A stretch of DNA of 64,000 nt, from positions 248,001 to 312,000 of the forward strand of contig JAWZYV010012350.1 in assembly GCA_038373885.1 (NCBI GenBank). Direction: 5' to 3'. Source of the DNA: Cheiracanthium punctorium (taxonomy: Eukaryota > Arthropoda > Arachnida > Araneae > Cheiracanthiidae). The notes beneath the pieces are model-generated. The model was given only the letters and a program-made list of their open reading frames with translations. It was not told the origin of the DNA and ran no database searches. The position numbers and the translations under genes are program-made. Positions 42,301 through 49,130 of the stretch are shown here, piece by piece (position 1 is the first letter of the stretch; every line of letters begins with the position of its first letter).

Positions 42301-42538
42301 TAAGGCTAGCTCAGAGTTAGTTTAATTTATGTAGATTTTTTAATGATTTCAGGTATTTTTGTTACTCTACATTGCATACTGCATGATACATTGGATGTGG
42401 AGACGGAGAATTGATCCAGATAATTCAGCCATACCATATCTTACAGCTCTTGGAGATCTCCTTGGAACATCATTTCTTGCTATAGCATTCCTTTTTCTGT
42501 TTTACATTGGTGATCATGATGGTGATGTTGGTGATTAA
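2090..42538 (+). CDS. SLC41A: SLC41-family Mg2+ transporter (MgtE-like), 9 in-window exons, N-terminus upstream
   Basis: Joined exons total 1,164 nt: 387 residues plus TAA. The family moves Mg2+ (and other divalent cations) across membranes and consists of two MgtE-type repeats. Both repeats show here. Signature 1 (residues 16-35) is [20 protein letters not shown] and signature 2 (228-247) is [20 protein letters not shown]. Each is followed by a Pro-Asp-Asn...Pro...Leu-Gly-Asp block (126-139 and 348-361), matching the acidic ion-path residues of MgtE. Hydrophobic segments alternate with short loops throughout, so it is an integral membrane protein. The C-terminus GDHDGDVGD is typical of SLC41A1-3. 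The start codon and first transmembrane helices are missing from the window. Which vertebrate paralogue is closest cannot be decided here. All junctions are GT-AG with matching phase; the largest intron is 15.5 kb. No frame break is seen. Confidence 0.95.
2276..2347 (+). CDS. SLC41A: SLC41A exon (in-window exon 2, residues 37-60)
   Basis: 24 codons, [20 protein letters not shown] followed by ALVQ. The acceptor is TTGTAG and the donor GTGAGT; phase 0. Only 78 bases separate it from the previous exon, in contrast to the 8.2-kb intron that follows. Encodes the loop after the first signature and the start of the next helix. Confidence 0.95.
2348..3460. other. SLC41A intron, no gene seen
   Basis: AT-rich. 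The only pattern seen is the motif TCATGTCTGTTACC at 3227-3240, with a variant at 3407-3420 (see findings). Confidence 0.5.
3462..3570 (-). repeat. PLE terminal repeat, left arm (inverted), hammerhead-like core
   Basis: On the minus strand it reads CTGATGA, then a 6-bp stem with a 4-base loop (GGCCAT / ATGGCT), then GAAA. This resembles the conserved core of the hammerhead ribozymes described in PLE terminal repeats. One extra T lies between CTGATGA and the stem. Catalytic competence is not shown. Confidence 0.5.
4385..4490 (+). repeat. PLE terminal repeat, right arm, hammerhead-like core
   Basis: Plus strand: CTGATGA, stem GGCCAT / GTGGCT with loop GCGT, then GAAT. The stem is kept despite base changes relative to the left arm, but the final GAAA is altered. 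Confidence 0.45.
4491..6309. other. SLC41A intron with short repeats, no gene seen
   Basis: Contains the inverted motif pair ATGTCTGCTAC / GTAACAGACAT at 4647-4676 and a further copy at 4835-4847, a SINE-like segment near 5.03 kb, and a G run at 5180-5187. Two ~100-codon ORFs lie on opposite strands over 5679-6099; they have no recognisable motif and I do not call them. Confidence 0.45.
5025..5175 (+). repeat. Possible tRNA-derived SINE fragment
   Basis: Has a B-box-like GGTTTGACCCTC. It is followed by a body (CTCTCATCCC, GGGTTAATAAAATGG) that resembles the body of the minus-strand segment at 22.4-22.6 kb. The A box is weak. Confidence 0.4.
6312..7067 (+). mobile_element. Deleted Tigger/pogo element with transposase C-terminal remnant
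   Basis: Flanked by TA (6310-6311 and 7068-7069). The inverted ends align: left CTGTAAATGCCAGCATATAA, right (reverse complement) CCGTAAATTCCGGCGTATAA. Subterminal CGTATAACGCGCACC units recur inside both ends. A remnant of the transposase C-terminus survives around 6600-6878: [16 protein letters not shown], two in-frame stops, then [14 protein letters not shown] and an acidic tail ending LFMLPDNEN. It parallels the C-terminus of the fuller element at 15.9-18.0 kb ([20 protein letters not shown]), so the N-terminal and catalytic parts have been deleted. Confidence 0.8.
7068..7689. other. SLC41A intron, no feature seen
   Basis: AT-rich intron sequence between the Tigger and Tc1 relics. No ORF or repeat boundary that I can support. 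Confidence 0.5.
7690..8640 (-). pseudogene. Tc1-family transposase relic, interrupted by a MITE
   Basis: Minus strand. The C-terminal half is clear: VFQQD*VRPHTAK (the Tc1 QQDNARPHTA motif with a stop in it), then [17 protein letters not shown] (the EWPxxSPDLNPIEN motif with the third catalytic acidic region), then a decayed helix. Upstream, at about 8150-8400, lie fragments like the VMVWG/GTI region ([12 protein letters not shown]), and at about 8480-8640 a possible N-terminal segment. Multiple stops and frameshifts make it inactive. A 167-bp hAT-type MITE splits it at 7957-8123. No terminal inverted repeats were located with certainty. Confidence 0.75.
7957..8123. mobile_element. hAT-type MITE inserted in the Tc1 relic
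   Basis: Ends are inverted: TAGAGATGGACACGAGA and, reverse-complemented, TAGGGATGGACGCAAGA. Flanking 8-bp duplications are GCACTAAC (7949-7956) and GCACTGAC (8124-8131), differing at one base. The 8-bp duplication and TAGGG-like ends fit the hAT superfamily. No coding capacity. Confidence 0.8.
8641..10518. other. SLC41A intron, no gene seen
   Basis: Contains homopolymer runs (poly-A about 9185-9202 and 10435-10453). A region around 9440-10080 is somewhat less AT-rich and has overlapping ORFs of 62 and 96 codons on opposite strands (9784-9972 +, 9777-10067 -); no family recognised. It may be an unidentified repeat. Confidence 0.4.
10519..10663 (+). CDS. SLC41A: SLC41A exon (in-window exon 3, residues 61-109)
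   Basis: Acceptor TTTTACAG, donor GTATGG. Encodes two hydrophobic segments ([15 protein letters not shown] and [19 protein letters not shown]). Ends in phase 1; the split codon is glycine. Confidence 0.95.
10664..12518. other. SLC41A intron with a tRNA-like fragment and an unidentified ORF
   Basis: Around 10872-10912 a segment (TTGGCCGAGTGGATAAGACA) has the look of a tRNA A box and may be a truncated SINE head. The coding-looking ORF at 11345-11590 is listed separately. The rest is AT-rich with nothing seen. Confidence 0.4.
11345..11590 (-). other. Unidentified coding-looking ORF fragment
   Basis: 81 codons with more balanced composition than its surroundings, including [20 protein letters not shown] and [12 protein letters not shown]. 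After the stop another frame continues with [18 protein letters not shown], suggesting a frameshifted coding relic. I do not recognise the family; a decayed transposon or retrocopy is most likely. Confidence 0.3.
12519..12665 (+). CDS. SLC41A: SLC41A exon (in-window exon 4, residues 109-158)
   Basis: Acceptor ATTTACAG, donor GTAAGT. Begins with a hydrophobic segment ([13 protein letters not shown]) and carries the first Pro-Asp-Asn / Gly-Asp block, [16 protein letters not shown]. The aspartate of the LGD motif is expected near the ion pathway. Ends in phase 1. Confidence 0.95.
12666..13431. other. SLC41A intron, mostly featureless
   Basis: AT-rich. At 13271-13330 a segment starting CAGTCAACTC next to a TA is a likely solo end of the Tigger-type MITE family seen whole at 30933-31099. 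Confidence 0.45.
13432..14770 (+). pseudogene. hAT transposase relic, GTF2IRD2/ZBED-like lineage
   Basis: The left end, CAGTGATGGGGAAATGGCAG at 13432, resembles hAT termini. The reading frame opens at ATG 13864 with [20 protein letters not shown] and a BED-type zinc-finger-like segment [17 protein letters not shown]. After stops and frameshifts, [20 protein letters not shown] and [10 protein letters not shown] match the hAT transposases related to GTF2IRD2/ZBED5. Past about 14330 the coding signal fades and the C-terminal dimerisation region is not found. No right terminus or target duplication was located. Inactive. Confidence 0.65.
14771..15198. other. SLC41A intron before exon 5
   Basis: AT-rich; no gene or repeat boundary seen. 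Confidence 0.5.
15199..15346 (+). CDS. SLC41A: SLC41A exon (in-window exon 5, residues 158-207)
   Basis: Acceptor TTTCATAG, donor GTAAGA. Encodes a strongly hydrophobic helix ([20 protein letters not shown]), a basic loop (AKRNKFTKQ), then [14 protein letters not shown], which opens the second MgtE repeat. Ends in phase 2. Confidence 0.95.
15347..15928. other. SLC41A intron, no gene seen
   Basis: AT-rich sequence between exon 5 and the Tigger element. A short A run lies near 15760. Confidence 0.5.
15929..18035 (-). mobile_element. Full-length Tigger/pogo DNA transposon
   Basis: A 2,107-bp element. The target TA is duplicated at 15927-15928 and 18036-18037. Left end CCGTATTTTCTGGTAATAAC; right end, reverse-complemented, CCGTATTTTCCGGTAATAAC. 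Subterminal GTTTAACGCC motifs occur near both ends. It carries one minus-strand transposase gene (next entry). It lies in the SLC41A intron, opposite to the host gene's direction. The (TA)n run at 16180-16203 lies just past the transposase stop. Confidence 0.9.
16206..17500 (-). pseudogene. Tigger/pogo transposase, nearly complete, few disabling changes
   Basis: The ATG is at 17500-17498 ([20 protein letters not shown]), giving a psq-type helix-turn-helix. A frameshift and a TGA lie near 17375-17395. From [20 protein letters not shown] (about 17354) on, a single frame runs to the TAG at 16206-16208. It covers a CENP-B-type DNA-binding domain (to about 17130), then a DDE_1 catalytic domain. 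First Asp in [13 protein letters not shown], second in [11 protein letters not shown], third in [11 protein letters not shown]. The family normally uses a DDD triad and all three are present. Two in-frame stops interrupt: TAG at 16812-16814 (after KENFP) and TAA at 16587-16589 (just before PLDF, where glutamine is usual). The acidic tail is typical of the family. Length (about 430 codons) fits a complete gene. Confidence 0.85.
18036..18889. other. SLC41A intron between two Tigger-like elements
   Basis: AT-rich, with a poly-A run (18702-18720) and a poly-G run (18758-18770). No gene seen. Confidence 0.5.
18890..19620. mobile_element. Non-autonomous Tigger-like element
   Basis: TA duplicated at 18888-18889 and 19621-19622. 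Ends: CCGTATTTACCCGTGTATAA and, reverse-complemented, CCGTATTTACCCATGTATAG. Subterminal GTCGACTTATACACGGG units repeat inside both ends. Inside, an ~85-bp unit (ATATTTAGTACTTT ... GATTTTGAATAAATG) is duplicated in tandem at about 19340-19470. No transposase remains; short ORFs inside are not recognised. Confidence 0.8.
19621..20443. other. SLC41A intron before exon 6
   Basis: Holds the SINE-like segment at 19845-20045; otherwise AT-rich and featureless. Confidence 0.5.
19845..20045 (+). repeat. Possible tRNA-derived SINE
   Basis: Begins with TGGCTCCACCGTAGTAGAAT (A-box-like context) and has a B-box-like GGTTCAGGTTTG about 55 bases on, followed by a non-tRNA body. No poly(A) tail or target duplication was identified. 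Confidence 0.4.
20444..20517 (+). CDS. SLC41A: SLC41A exon (in-window exon 6, residues 207-232)
   Basis: Acceptor ATTTTCTAG, donor GTATAA. Encodes [20 protein letters not shown] and then QPVIN. It enters the second signature, whose glycine codon is split by the next intron. Confidence 0.95.
20602..20736 (+). CDS. SLC41A: SLC41A exon (in-window exon 7, residues 232-277)
   Basis: Only 84 bases after the previous exon. Acceptor CATTTAG, donor GTAAGT. Completes signature 2 ([18 protein letters not shown]) and continues into a hydrophilic loop ([18 protein letters not shown]), which corresponds to the variable cytosolic linker of SLC41 proteins. It precedes the 15.5-kb intron. Confidence 0.95.
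22435..22610 (-). repeat. Possible tRNA-derived SINE
   Basis: On the minus strand: a head with AGGTGAGTAGCT, a B-box-like GTTGGATTCTC, then CATTAACTCATCTGTCACTT and GGGGGTAATGTAGACG. The order and body resemble the plus-strand segment at 5.03 kb. Less AT-rich than its surroundings. Confidence 0.4.
23072..23353. repeat. Tandem duplication, 141-bp period, two copies
   Basis: ATGAAGAAAACGGTTTTAAT begins at about 23074 and recurs 141 bases later. Both copies share TTTTCCTCAGAA and TGTGGTTTCTTTCAAA. Function unknown; probably an ordinary local duplication. Confidence 0.75.
25298..25407. repeat. Dispersed palindromic repeat (copy 2)
   Basis: The same perfect 26-bp palindrome as copy 1, at 25360-25385. 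Shares flanks: CATTGCAATT before and TTGCAGCAAATGAGC after. Confidence 0.7.
26890..27050. repeat. MITE-like segment with internal hairpin
   Basis: Starts CAGTTAAACCC next to TA, like the ends of Tigger-type MITEs. It contains a hairpin with 14-bp arms, ATATTTCGTATATA (26980-26993) and TATATACGAAATAT (27000-27013). The right end is uncertain. Confidence 0.35.
28252..28316 (+). repeat. tRNA-like module in the left arm
   Basis: A-box-like GTGGCGGCATGGTTTCGC, then an arm GAGATCAAGGGGTCTC that can pair on itself like an anticodon stem, then B box GGTTCGTGTCC. No proper acceptor stem, so not a functional tRNA gene. Confidence 0.5.
29590..29657 (-). repeat. tRNA-like module in the right arm
   Basis: Minus strand: GTGGTGCCGTGGTTTCACAT, GAGATCAACAGGTCTC, then B box GGTTCGTATCC. 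It is the inverted counterpart of the left module with several substitutions; box motifs are retained. Confidence 0.5.
29838..30932. other. SLC41A intron, unidentified ORF only
   Basis: Poly-A run at about 30354-30386. On the minus strand, 30584-30898 is a 104-codon ORF (includes [20 protein letters not shown]) with rather natural composition but no family I recognise; possibly a fragment of an old element. Confidence 0.35.
30933..31099. mobile_element. Tigger-type MITE
   Basis: TA duplicated at 30931-30932 and 31100-31101. Ends CAGTCAACTCCGGATATAG and, reverse-complemented, CAGTCAACTCCGGTTATAG. Internal GGATATAG/GTGGAC motifs recur. 167 bp, non-coding. Confidence 0.85.
31100..35453. other. 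SLC41A intron, no gene supported
   Basis: AT-rich. A richer-GC patch at about 32560-32830 has ORFs on both strands (32570-32758 +, 32459-32641 -); on the minus strand another frame reads [20 protein letters not shown], which might be a transposase scrap, but I cannot assign it. It could also be an alternative first exon. The rest shows nothing. Confidence 0.35.
35454..35622. mobile_element. hAT-type MITE
   Basis: Perfect 8-bp duplication GTTATCAA at 35446-35453 and 35623-35630. Ends CAAGGACG and, reverse-complemented, CAGGCACA are only weakly inverted. Two long C runs inside. 169 bp. Confidence 0.65.
35623..36229. other. End of the 15.5-kb SLC41A intron
   Basis: AT-rich, leads into the acceptor of exon 8; nothing else seen. 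Confidence 0.5.
36230..36378 (+). CDS. SLC41A: SLC41A exon (in-window exon 8, residues 277-326)
   Basis: Acceptor TTATTTCAG, donor GTAAGT. Encodes the family block [20 protein letters not shown] and a second hydrophobic segment ([17 protein letters not shown]). Ends in phase 0. Confidence 0.95.
36762..36922. mobile_element. Probable hAT-type MITE
   Basis: Perfect 8-bp duplication ACTGGTCA at 36754-36761 and 36923-36930. Both ends carry a GATTAA ... GGGGCAG arrangement in inverted orientation. 161 bp. Confidence 0.55.
36931..37956. other. SLC41A intron, no gene seen
   Basis: AT-rich; nothing supported. Confidence 0.5.
37957..38860 (+). mobile_element. Second Penelope-like element relic with downstream terminal repeat
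   Basis: The frame at 37957-38157 gives [20 protein letters not shown], comparable to [20 protein letters not shown] in the PLE at 3.9 kb. After a stop and frameshift, [20 protein letters not shown] (about 38225-38295) is a GIY-YIG-type block like [11 protein letters not shown] of the first copy. A C-terminal scrap follows (about 38350-38400), then non-PLE sequence. Near 38790-38830 a degenerate terminal repeat appears: CTGATTATGGCCATGGTTTG, matching CTGATGATGGCCATGCGTGT. The same module order as the first copy supports a shared family. Inactive. Confidence 0.65.
38996..41108. mobile_element. Long inverted-repeat (foldback-like) element
   Basis: Arms about 38996-39415 and 40676-41108 (~420-430 bp) are inverted copies. 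Shared blocks include TTTCATTACAAAATTG, AATCCAAAAGTTGTCAT, a poly-T/poly-A tract, CTTCTTGAAACCACAT, and TTATTGATCAATAAT near the inner ends. The ~1.26-kb centre carries a tandem duplication (40332-40672). No transposase and no certain target duplication, so class unknown. Confidence 0.7.
40332..40672. repeat. Tandem duplication inside the foldback-like element
   Basis: The first unit starts near 40332 and the second near 40517. Each starts AAAAATACATGTGAAGCATA and ends GATAAAATGACAGTCATTAA. The second unit (~156 bp) lacks about 30 bases present in the first. Confidence 0.8.
41211..41324. repeat. 30-bp minisatellite, four copies
   Basis: CAGGCTAAAA starts at 41211, 41241, 41271 and 41301, exactly 30 bases apart; units continue with CATTTCGCGGCACCCTT. 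The GCGGCACCC word resembles subterminal sequence of the hAT-like end at about 41630-41692, so the array may belong to a hAT element. Confidence 0.85.
41630..41692 (-). repeat. hAT-like terminus
   Basis: Minus strand reads CAGAGGTTCCCAAACTGGGT followed by GCCACAAGCC, the typical start of a hAT element of the CAGNGGTTCCCAA type. The other end was not securely identified; the minisatellite at 41.2 kb may lie inside it. Confidence 0.45.
41743..42038. mobile_element. hAT-type MITE
   Basis: Perfect 8-bp duplication ATATAAAC at 41735-41742 and 42039-42046. Ends CTGCAGTTCCCAACC and, reverse-complemented, CAGTGGTTTCCAACT. 296 bp, non-coding, with a C run near the right end. Confidence 0.75.
42353..42538 (+). 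CDS. SLC41A: SLC41A terminal exon with stop (residues 327-387)
   Basis: Acceptor GATTTCAG; stop TAA at 42536-42538. Encodes [20 protein letters not shown], then [16 protein letters not shown] (second Pro-Asp-Asn / Gly-Asp block), a last helix ([12 protein letters not shown]) and the short acidic tail GDHDGDVGD. Confidence 0.95.
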   Translation, partial: VFLLLYIAYCMIHWMWRRRIDPDNSAIPYLTALGDLLGTSFLAIAFLFLFYIGDHDGDVGD

Positions 42539-43125
42539 ATTTAAAAATACCAAATCATTCACAGAAATGTCAATCGGATTGATTCAGTACTTAAAATGTC
42601 AGTTTCATCTGTACTATTTACATGATCATTTATGATATATGCAACCTGTGCAGTATCAAAGAATATGGCATGTAACTTTGTTTATAAATTTAGAGAATGG
42701 GTACTCCAAAATTTTACATTTTAATACTAAATACTCATTCAAATTATAACATTATGCCTACTTTCGAGAGGGGGAAAGAAGTTCTGTATATAATGGAGAT
42801 TTTTATATTTTCATGCAAAAGTGTATAGCACAACTGTTAAGAAAGTGACGTGTTTGTAAGCAGTGTAATTTAAAGTACTTTCAAAGAAAAATAGTATTCA
42901 GTTTCCTTTGAAACAGTTTTATAAACTTTCAAGATTGTTGTCAATATTTGTGACACATTGATCTTAATATTGAACTTATTTAAACTGCCACATAAGCTGT
43001 GATTGTGCTTTGAGGGAACTTTTAAACTATGTAAAAGCTTTCAGTATGGTATTTCCTTTTAGCAATTAAATCCTCTGGCAAGTGAGTTTATAAAGGAATA
43101 ATAAAGTTTGGCTGTTTGATATTGA
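42539..43125 (+). other. Probable 3' UTR of SLC41A
   Basis: AT-rich non-coding sequence directly after the stop. The first good poly(A) signal I see is AATAAA at 43100-43105. Longer UTR forms are possible, since further AATAAA-like hexamers follow. Confidence 0.45.
43100..43105 (+). terminator. Candidate poly(A) signal AATAAA for SLC41A
   Basis: Canonical AATAAA about 560 bases after the stop. Its use is not shown by sequence alone, because such hexamers are frequent in AT-rich DNA. Confidence 0.4.
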
Positions 43126-43550
43126 GCTAAGTGATTTTCCTCTTGGGTAAAAGTTTTTATCATTAATCATAAATTGCATACATTTCTGAAAAGTACTGAT
43201 GTTTGATTTCATTTCAATTGCATTTAATTCTTAAGGTTATGAATCTCAATTCCATTTTTAAAGTTTGAAGAAGTGGAAAGTACTCATCCTTTTTTATTTA
43301 GTATTTTATGTTAACAGTATTTTTCCTTATGTTTTAAAAGTATTTATAATTTTAGTATTCAGACACACACACTAACATTGTTCACTTGTATTGTTTCTTA
43401 TTGTTTTTGTTTTATTTTATTGTTTTACTTTACATGAAGTATTTGCATTTCTTATTTTAATTCTGTTTCCAATATAGTGCTTTTGTTTCAAAATTTGCTT
43501 CTGTAAATTTGTACAAGCATGCATAAAGAAAATTGAAATTAATTTTAATG

Positions 43551-43780
43551 ATAACTGAGTTTGTTTTGCTTTTTAAAAATTTGTTTTATAAACATTGTTA
43601 TTAGTTAGTCATTTATAATAATCAATACAATCATGTATAATAAAAATTGAAATTAGATTGTGATAACTAAGTTTGTTTTGCTTTTTTAAAATTTATTTTA
43701 TTAATATTTTTATTAGTTACAATCATATATAATAATCAATAGTCAAATATAATGAAAATTAGATTTTAATAGCAAAATTT
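43551..43780. repeat. Degenerate ~110-bp tandem repeat
   Basis: GATAACTGAGTTTGTTTTGC near 43550 recurs near 43662 (one change). A weaker third unit starts near 43770. Units share TTATTAGTTA and ATAATAATCAATA. Confidence 0.65.
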
Positions 43781-45583
43781 ATTATCCTGTTTTTTATAAT
43801 TTATTTTATTAATAATTGTTATTAGAAAGTGTTATAGTTCAGAATAAATTTTTCACTCATAAAGTATATTACCACTGATAAGTTATGTCAAAATTGAATG
43901 CTATGCATAAAAAAGTATAAAGATTTTAAGTATTAAATTTTGCTTTAAAAATTAACTATATTACATTGCACCTTTTCTTATTTTTTAAAAGTATCTATAT
44001 TTTATAGAAAGGTTAGTTCCACATTTTTATTAGTGTCATAAGAACTGTTAGAATATTAACAGTAAAGCCTGAATATCTGTTTATATTTTTGATCAAAGCA
44101 TGAATATTTCATCTTCCTAACGTTGTGCTCCTCATGGCATACATCCATATTTATATATCATGAGAAAGGTATGAATGCTCTACTCAAATCAGTCACTTAG
44201 TGATAGGCCAATACAAGTTGATTTTACTCCTTTTGTTCGGTTCTTCCCACATACTAACTGCAGTGATATACAAATCTTTTGCCTAGCTGACATTAATGGA
44301 AAAGGTTTAAAAGTAAGTATATGGTGTTTAAATTTTATGGAATTACTGAAACCAGTTTTATAAAAAAATATATAACTAGTTTCATTAGTGTGTATACAAG
44401 TAGTATATATAAAAATCATATGTACATCATACACATTTCAAAATTTTTGCTTTTAAAAAATTAAGACAAAATTATTAATTTCAAAGATAGACAGCAAATG
44501 TTTCAATTGGCAGATTGCTTTGGCCCGTATATTTATTTTTCGTCAATATCTTCAGCTGGCTGGTTCAAACTTAAAAGGATTCTTTCAAACTGATATTGTT
44601 ATTAGTAAAGACTCAAAGTTCTTTAATTCATCTGGTACTGTCTAATGAAATTTGTAATTAACAGTAACAAATGCCATTGTACATAAAAATATTTTAAAAA
44701 GCTTCCTAGTGACTAAATTTAATACCCTTCTGAAATATCATAAATGATAAACTTAATGATTCATTCATAATTAATTCTATAAATTCATTCATAATTTTTT
44801 TAATTTCAAAATTAATAACAGCATGCAATATTTACATTCATATGTTACTTCATCACTCTTTACAGACAACTTAAAAAGATATAAATTCAAAAAATTGAAT
44901 GTTTCTTTCTGAATAACATTGTGCGAGTCTATAGGACAGTAAATAGTTTTGGTGTGTTATTTTGATCATATGACTTAAGGTATATTAATGTTTGATGTCT
45001 ATTATTTATTATTATTTGAGCTGTTTATCATCCTTCTCACATTTTGTATACCTAAAAACAAAAATTTAATAACCTCCTTCCTCCCTAGCATGATATAATT
45101 ATTTTTTAATTTTTTTAATATGATTATTTTGATTTACTTCTAAAACTAGAATTATTGGACCTAGTTAATTTAGATACTTAATGGTGTTAAAGTATTGATG
45201 TTGCATGTCTGCTTTAAGTTTGAATTGGTAAATAGCATTTTTAAATCAGTATTAAATTTGATGTATTAGTGGTAATTATTAGAGTATTATGTATGGTAAT
45301 TAACTATTTTAAGTGTAAATATTTATTTGATTGTTGTTGTTTTTAATTTTTGAATTTCTAGTCTTACATTTTATGCAAAATATTTACTTAAATAAACTGA
45401 ATGCTACAAAATAATTTCACTGGAATTTTTCGTCTATTTATGTAGGGGTCATTTTCATGGGCATATATAAATCTCTTATAAATGTTTTGTTTTCTTCTGG
45501 TCAAAAGCGTCAGTTTAAAAGTATGGTAAAGGGAAGTTAATATATTTTGGCTGTGCAAATAACTGTTATGATTTAGTTGATCC

Positions 45584-45586
<3 letters not shown>

Positions 45587-45631
<45 letters not shown>
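45587..45631. repeat. (TA)n microsatellite
   Basis: Uninterrupted TA dinucleotide run of about 22 units. Confidence 0.95.
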
Positions 45632-45633
<2 letters not shown>

Positions 45634-47999
45634 TAATTTACAAAATTGTGCCTGGAATGATTTTTCTACATAAGATTAAAACCTAATAGAACTGTGCAGA
45701 AACTTAAATAGAATTCATTCTTGAAAAATAAACTTGTACAGACATACATGTCTGTAGGCATATAGACAAAGAAAAGCAGCATCTAAGTGCATTTTATTTT
45801 TATTAAAATTATACTGAAGTAGTTACTATAGTCTATAAAGGTACTCTTAAATTAATATTTTTTCCCACATGAGTATAGTTTTTCATTTTTAGCTCTTTTA
45901 TTACTGAAATGTCTATTTGTTATAATTTTTATTAGAATAATTTTAGTACTAATCTTAATCACAATGAATGTTGTGTTGATTATATGCATTTATTTTTAGT
46001 TGATCTGTTTTATCTGTACTTAAATGTTTGCGCCATAGACTTATAAAATCATATTCAAATTATTTATTGAAGCTTTAAATTTTTATATTTTACTGTCAAT
46101 ATTTAAAAGTTTGTCTGTGATACACTTTCTTGTGTTCACTTGGTTTGTCACTCAACTAGTCTAAGAAAAATACAAATAACAGATGTATTCACTGTATTGA
46201 ATTATTAAATAATGTGATAGCTGCACAATCATGTATATTATTTTTGTCATTAATATTTCTATTGTTTATAACAGGGAATTGTGTATGTGTCACAAAATAT
46301 TTTAAATTGATGTTGTGATATTAAAGATAGTTCAGTTATACTTCCAAAACTAAGAATGTCTTACAATCTCATTTATGGTTTATTTAATGCATTTGCTTAC
46401 ATTAGATTTCTAGTAAAGATGAATGCTCTCACAGGTTAATTTTGTTTCTCTGGCTATTAAAGAATATCTACATGATGTTCAAGCAAAATATTTAAGAAAA
46501 ACCAAATTTAAAATAACAATTTGTGTGTTTCTCCTGTACAGGCAAACCACTAATAAAACAGTCTAATTGGTAAAAATGCTAGATATGTAAGATATGTAAA
46601 TGTAGATACAGCAACAGTCAATGCTAAATTTAGTTTATAAAAAAAATCTTCAATATACATTTTTTCATACTAAAGCACTATATTTATATAAATTCAGGCA
46701 TTGTTATCGGCAGCAAATCAGTTTTTTCTTTCTTTTTTTTTTTTTTTTTCTTTTTTTTTTTTTAAGTGAACTACAACTACTTTTTGAAAAATATAGTTTA
46801 CTACAATTATAACTTTTTTTAGGAGGCAAATTTCGCAATTTTGTTAAAGGATTCAATTTGCATTCACATTTTAAGTATGTTGATTTGCTAATTAGGAAAA
46901 ACTGACATGTACTAATTAACTACTGCCAAAACGAATTAAATTCTAAATGACTCTATAAAATTAATTTTCACTACATACTTATGTTCAACATATAATTTGC
47001 ATAGTTATAGTCCTTGGTATGTATAATATAGAAAAATTTAAATAATTCCGATAAGTAAATAATTCTTTTCATATCAGAACAACCAAGAAGATAAAACTGC
47101 ACATTCAAATCTAAAAGGCATGAAAATAGTTTGTTCTGCATATGAACACTATGAAGTTTCTTTTTTTGTACAGATATTTATTTATACAAACTATGCACTA
47201 AAACCAGCCTTAAATGAAATCACGAACAATCTGATGAAACATTTTTTCATAAATGCAAGGTGTACATAAAAAAAAAAAAAGGCATACATACTAGCAAAGT
47301 GGCCTAAATACTCAGAGCCTAGAAATATTTTCATTTATCATTGGCTTCTGCTTAATAAAGGGTTAAAGCAGGTTGTACTGTATAGCACGCAGTAGTTTCT
47401 AAGTAATGATTGTAATCATGAAGATCCAGATAACTATTCTTTATTGTTTTTTTCAAATATTGAAGCGGGGAAAAAAAAAAGAATTTTCTTTTTTTGGAAT
47501 AAAAATTAATGAAATCAAAGGGTAACTCAGATGTAAGTAAAACGTGCAAATATCATGCCACAAATCCATTCGTCAAACATACCTCAGCGAATTTTTAACA
47601 TTGAACCAAAAAACTGAGATTCAAATTTGCTTTTAATGATGATTCATACAATCAAGCACATTCTCCACAATAGTTAGGGCTTAAATTGAAAGTTGATAAA
47701 AACTAATAAATACTAAATTAATTATAATTAACATAGTGAAAATGAGCACAATATTTTAATATAATTATGATGAAAAATTCAAATTTGTAAAAATTGCACA
47801 TGAATTATTAATACTATAAATTGTAGAAATTACAAATAGCCAACTTTTATTTGTGAATTTACGGGACTTTCATGGTTAAAATTTGGGATGTAACTAAAAA
47901 AAAAAAAATGAAATAAAGCTTGTTAATTGATGTAAGGCAAGAAAAACAATTAGAACCAGATTTAATTTTTACATTTTAAATTATTTTATTGAATTACTA

Positions 48000-49130
48000 G
48001 CTGAAGTACCCGTCGTTGACGGGTTAGTACTGAATGCAAATTTCTAAAAGCAAGAACTTTCGTCAGCATTGTTGGAGTACACAGAATAGATGTAGTATGT
48101 TGCCAAAGTAAAGAAAGCGCAATTATAATTTTTATGTATTGTTAAAATATTACAGGTTAGAGAGTAACTAAGTAATATCATTTCATTCGCTTTAGTCGTA
48201 ATTATGGGATGTGCAAACGAATATTTACACATATTCAAATAATTTTCGCAAAATCTCAATCTAATCAACATTTTTGAAAAATTGGAAGCCTAGAATTTAA
48301 GTTGAGTGACAACCTATCATGTCACCCAATTTTGTTTCATTCCCTGCTGTCTTTATTTCGTGATGCTGGAACGAACATTTTAGCATTTTTAAATGATTTT
48401 CACAAAATCTCAAAATGTAATCAAAATATTTTAAAAATTCAACACCTATAAATTAAGACTAGCAACTACCTATCATATCACCAAATTTCTTATTAGTCGT
48501 TATTACGCGATGCTTGAAAAAATATAACCGCATTTTGGGAGAATTTTCACAAAATCTCAAAATCTAATAAAAAGTTTAAAAAATTGGACACCTATACTTT
48601 ATGTTGAACAACAACCTATCATGTGACCAAATTTCATATCATTCGCTTTAGTCGTTATTACGTAATGTGTGAACAAAATTTCACTCAGTTTGAAACGATT
48701 TTCGCAAAATCCCAAAATCTGATCGGTTTTTTTTAGATGCTTATAGTTTTAGGTGACCACCTATCATTTCACCAAATACCATTTTTTCACCTTTGCAGTT
48801 ATTACGTAATGTGCGAACACAAATTTACGCAGTTTGAAATAATTTTCGCAAAATCTCAAAATCTAATCAATATTTTTTAAAAATTTGACGCCTATGTTTT
48901 AAGTTGAGTGACCACCTATCATAACACCCAATTTCATATCATTCGCTTCAGTCGTTTTTACGTGATGCTTAAACAAAAAAAAGCGTCACGGACAGAATGA
49001 CAGACAGACAAACTTTTTTTTTTAGGGTCGCATCAGATTCCCGGGTGCTTGAAACGGATAGAAATCGCAAAATTTTTGAATTCCAAGAAATGTACAGACA
49101 AAAGTCTAATTTTATTTATATAGATAGACA
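48000..49130. mobile_element. Dispersed element built of ~150-bp degenerate tandem units
   Basis: Begins with AGCTGAAGTACCCGTCGTTG and the near-palindrome ACCCGTCGTTGACGGGT, and ends after GACAGACAGACAAAC. Six units follow one another, each with TTCGCTTTAGTCGTTATTAC, then CGCAAAATCTCAAAATCTAA and GACCACCTATCAT, at roughly 48.18, 48.34, 48.49, 48.64, 48.79 and 48.94 kb. The start resembles CTAGCTGAAGTACCCGGCGT-type repeats common in arthropod genomes. No coding sequence. Class unresolved. Confidence 0.65.

Larger units (their letters stand above)
43126..48000. other. Intergenic region downstream of SLC41A, no gene seen
   Basis: Very AT-rich. Holds a tandem duplication (43551-43780), a (TA)n run (45587-45631) and poly-T/poly-A tracts. 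ORFs are short and low-complexity; none supported. Confidence 0.5.

Noticed and set aside
45587..45631. (TA)n run as a regulatory element
   Set aside because: Ordinary microsatellite; no supporting context.
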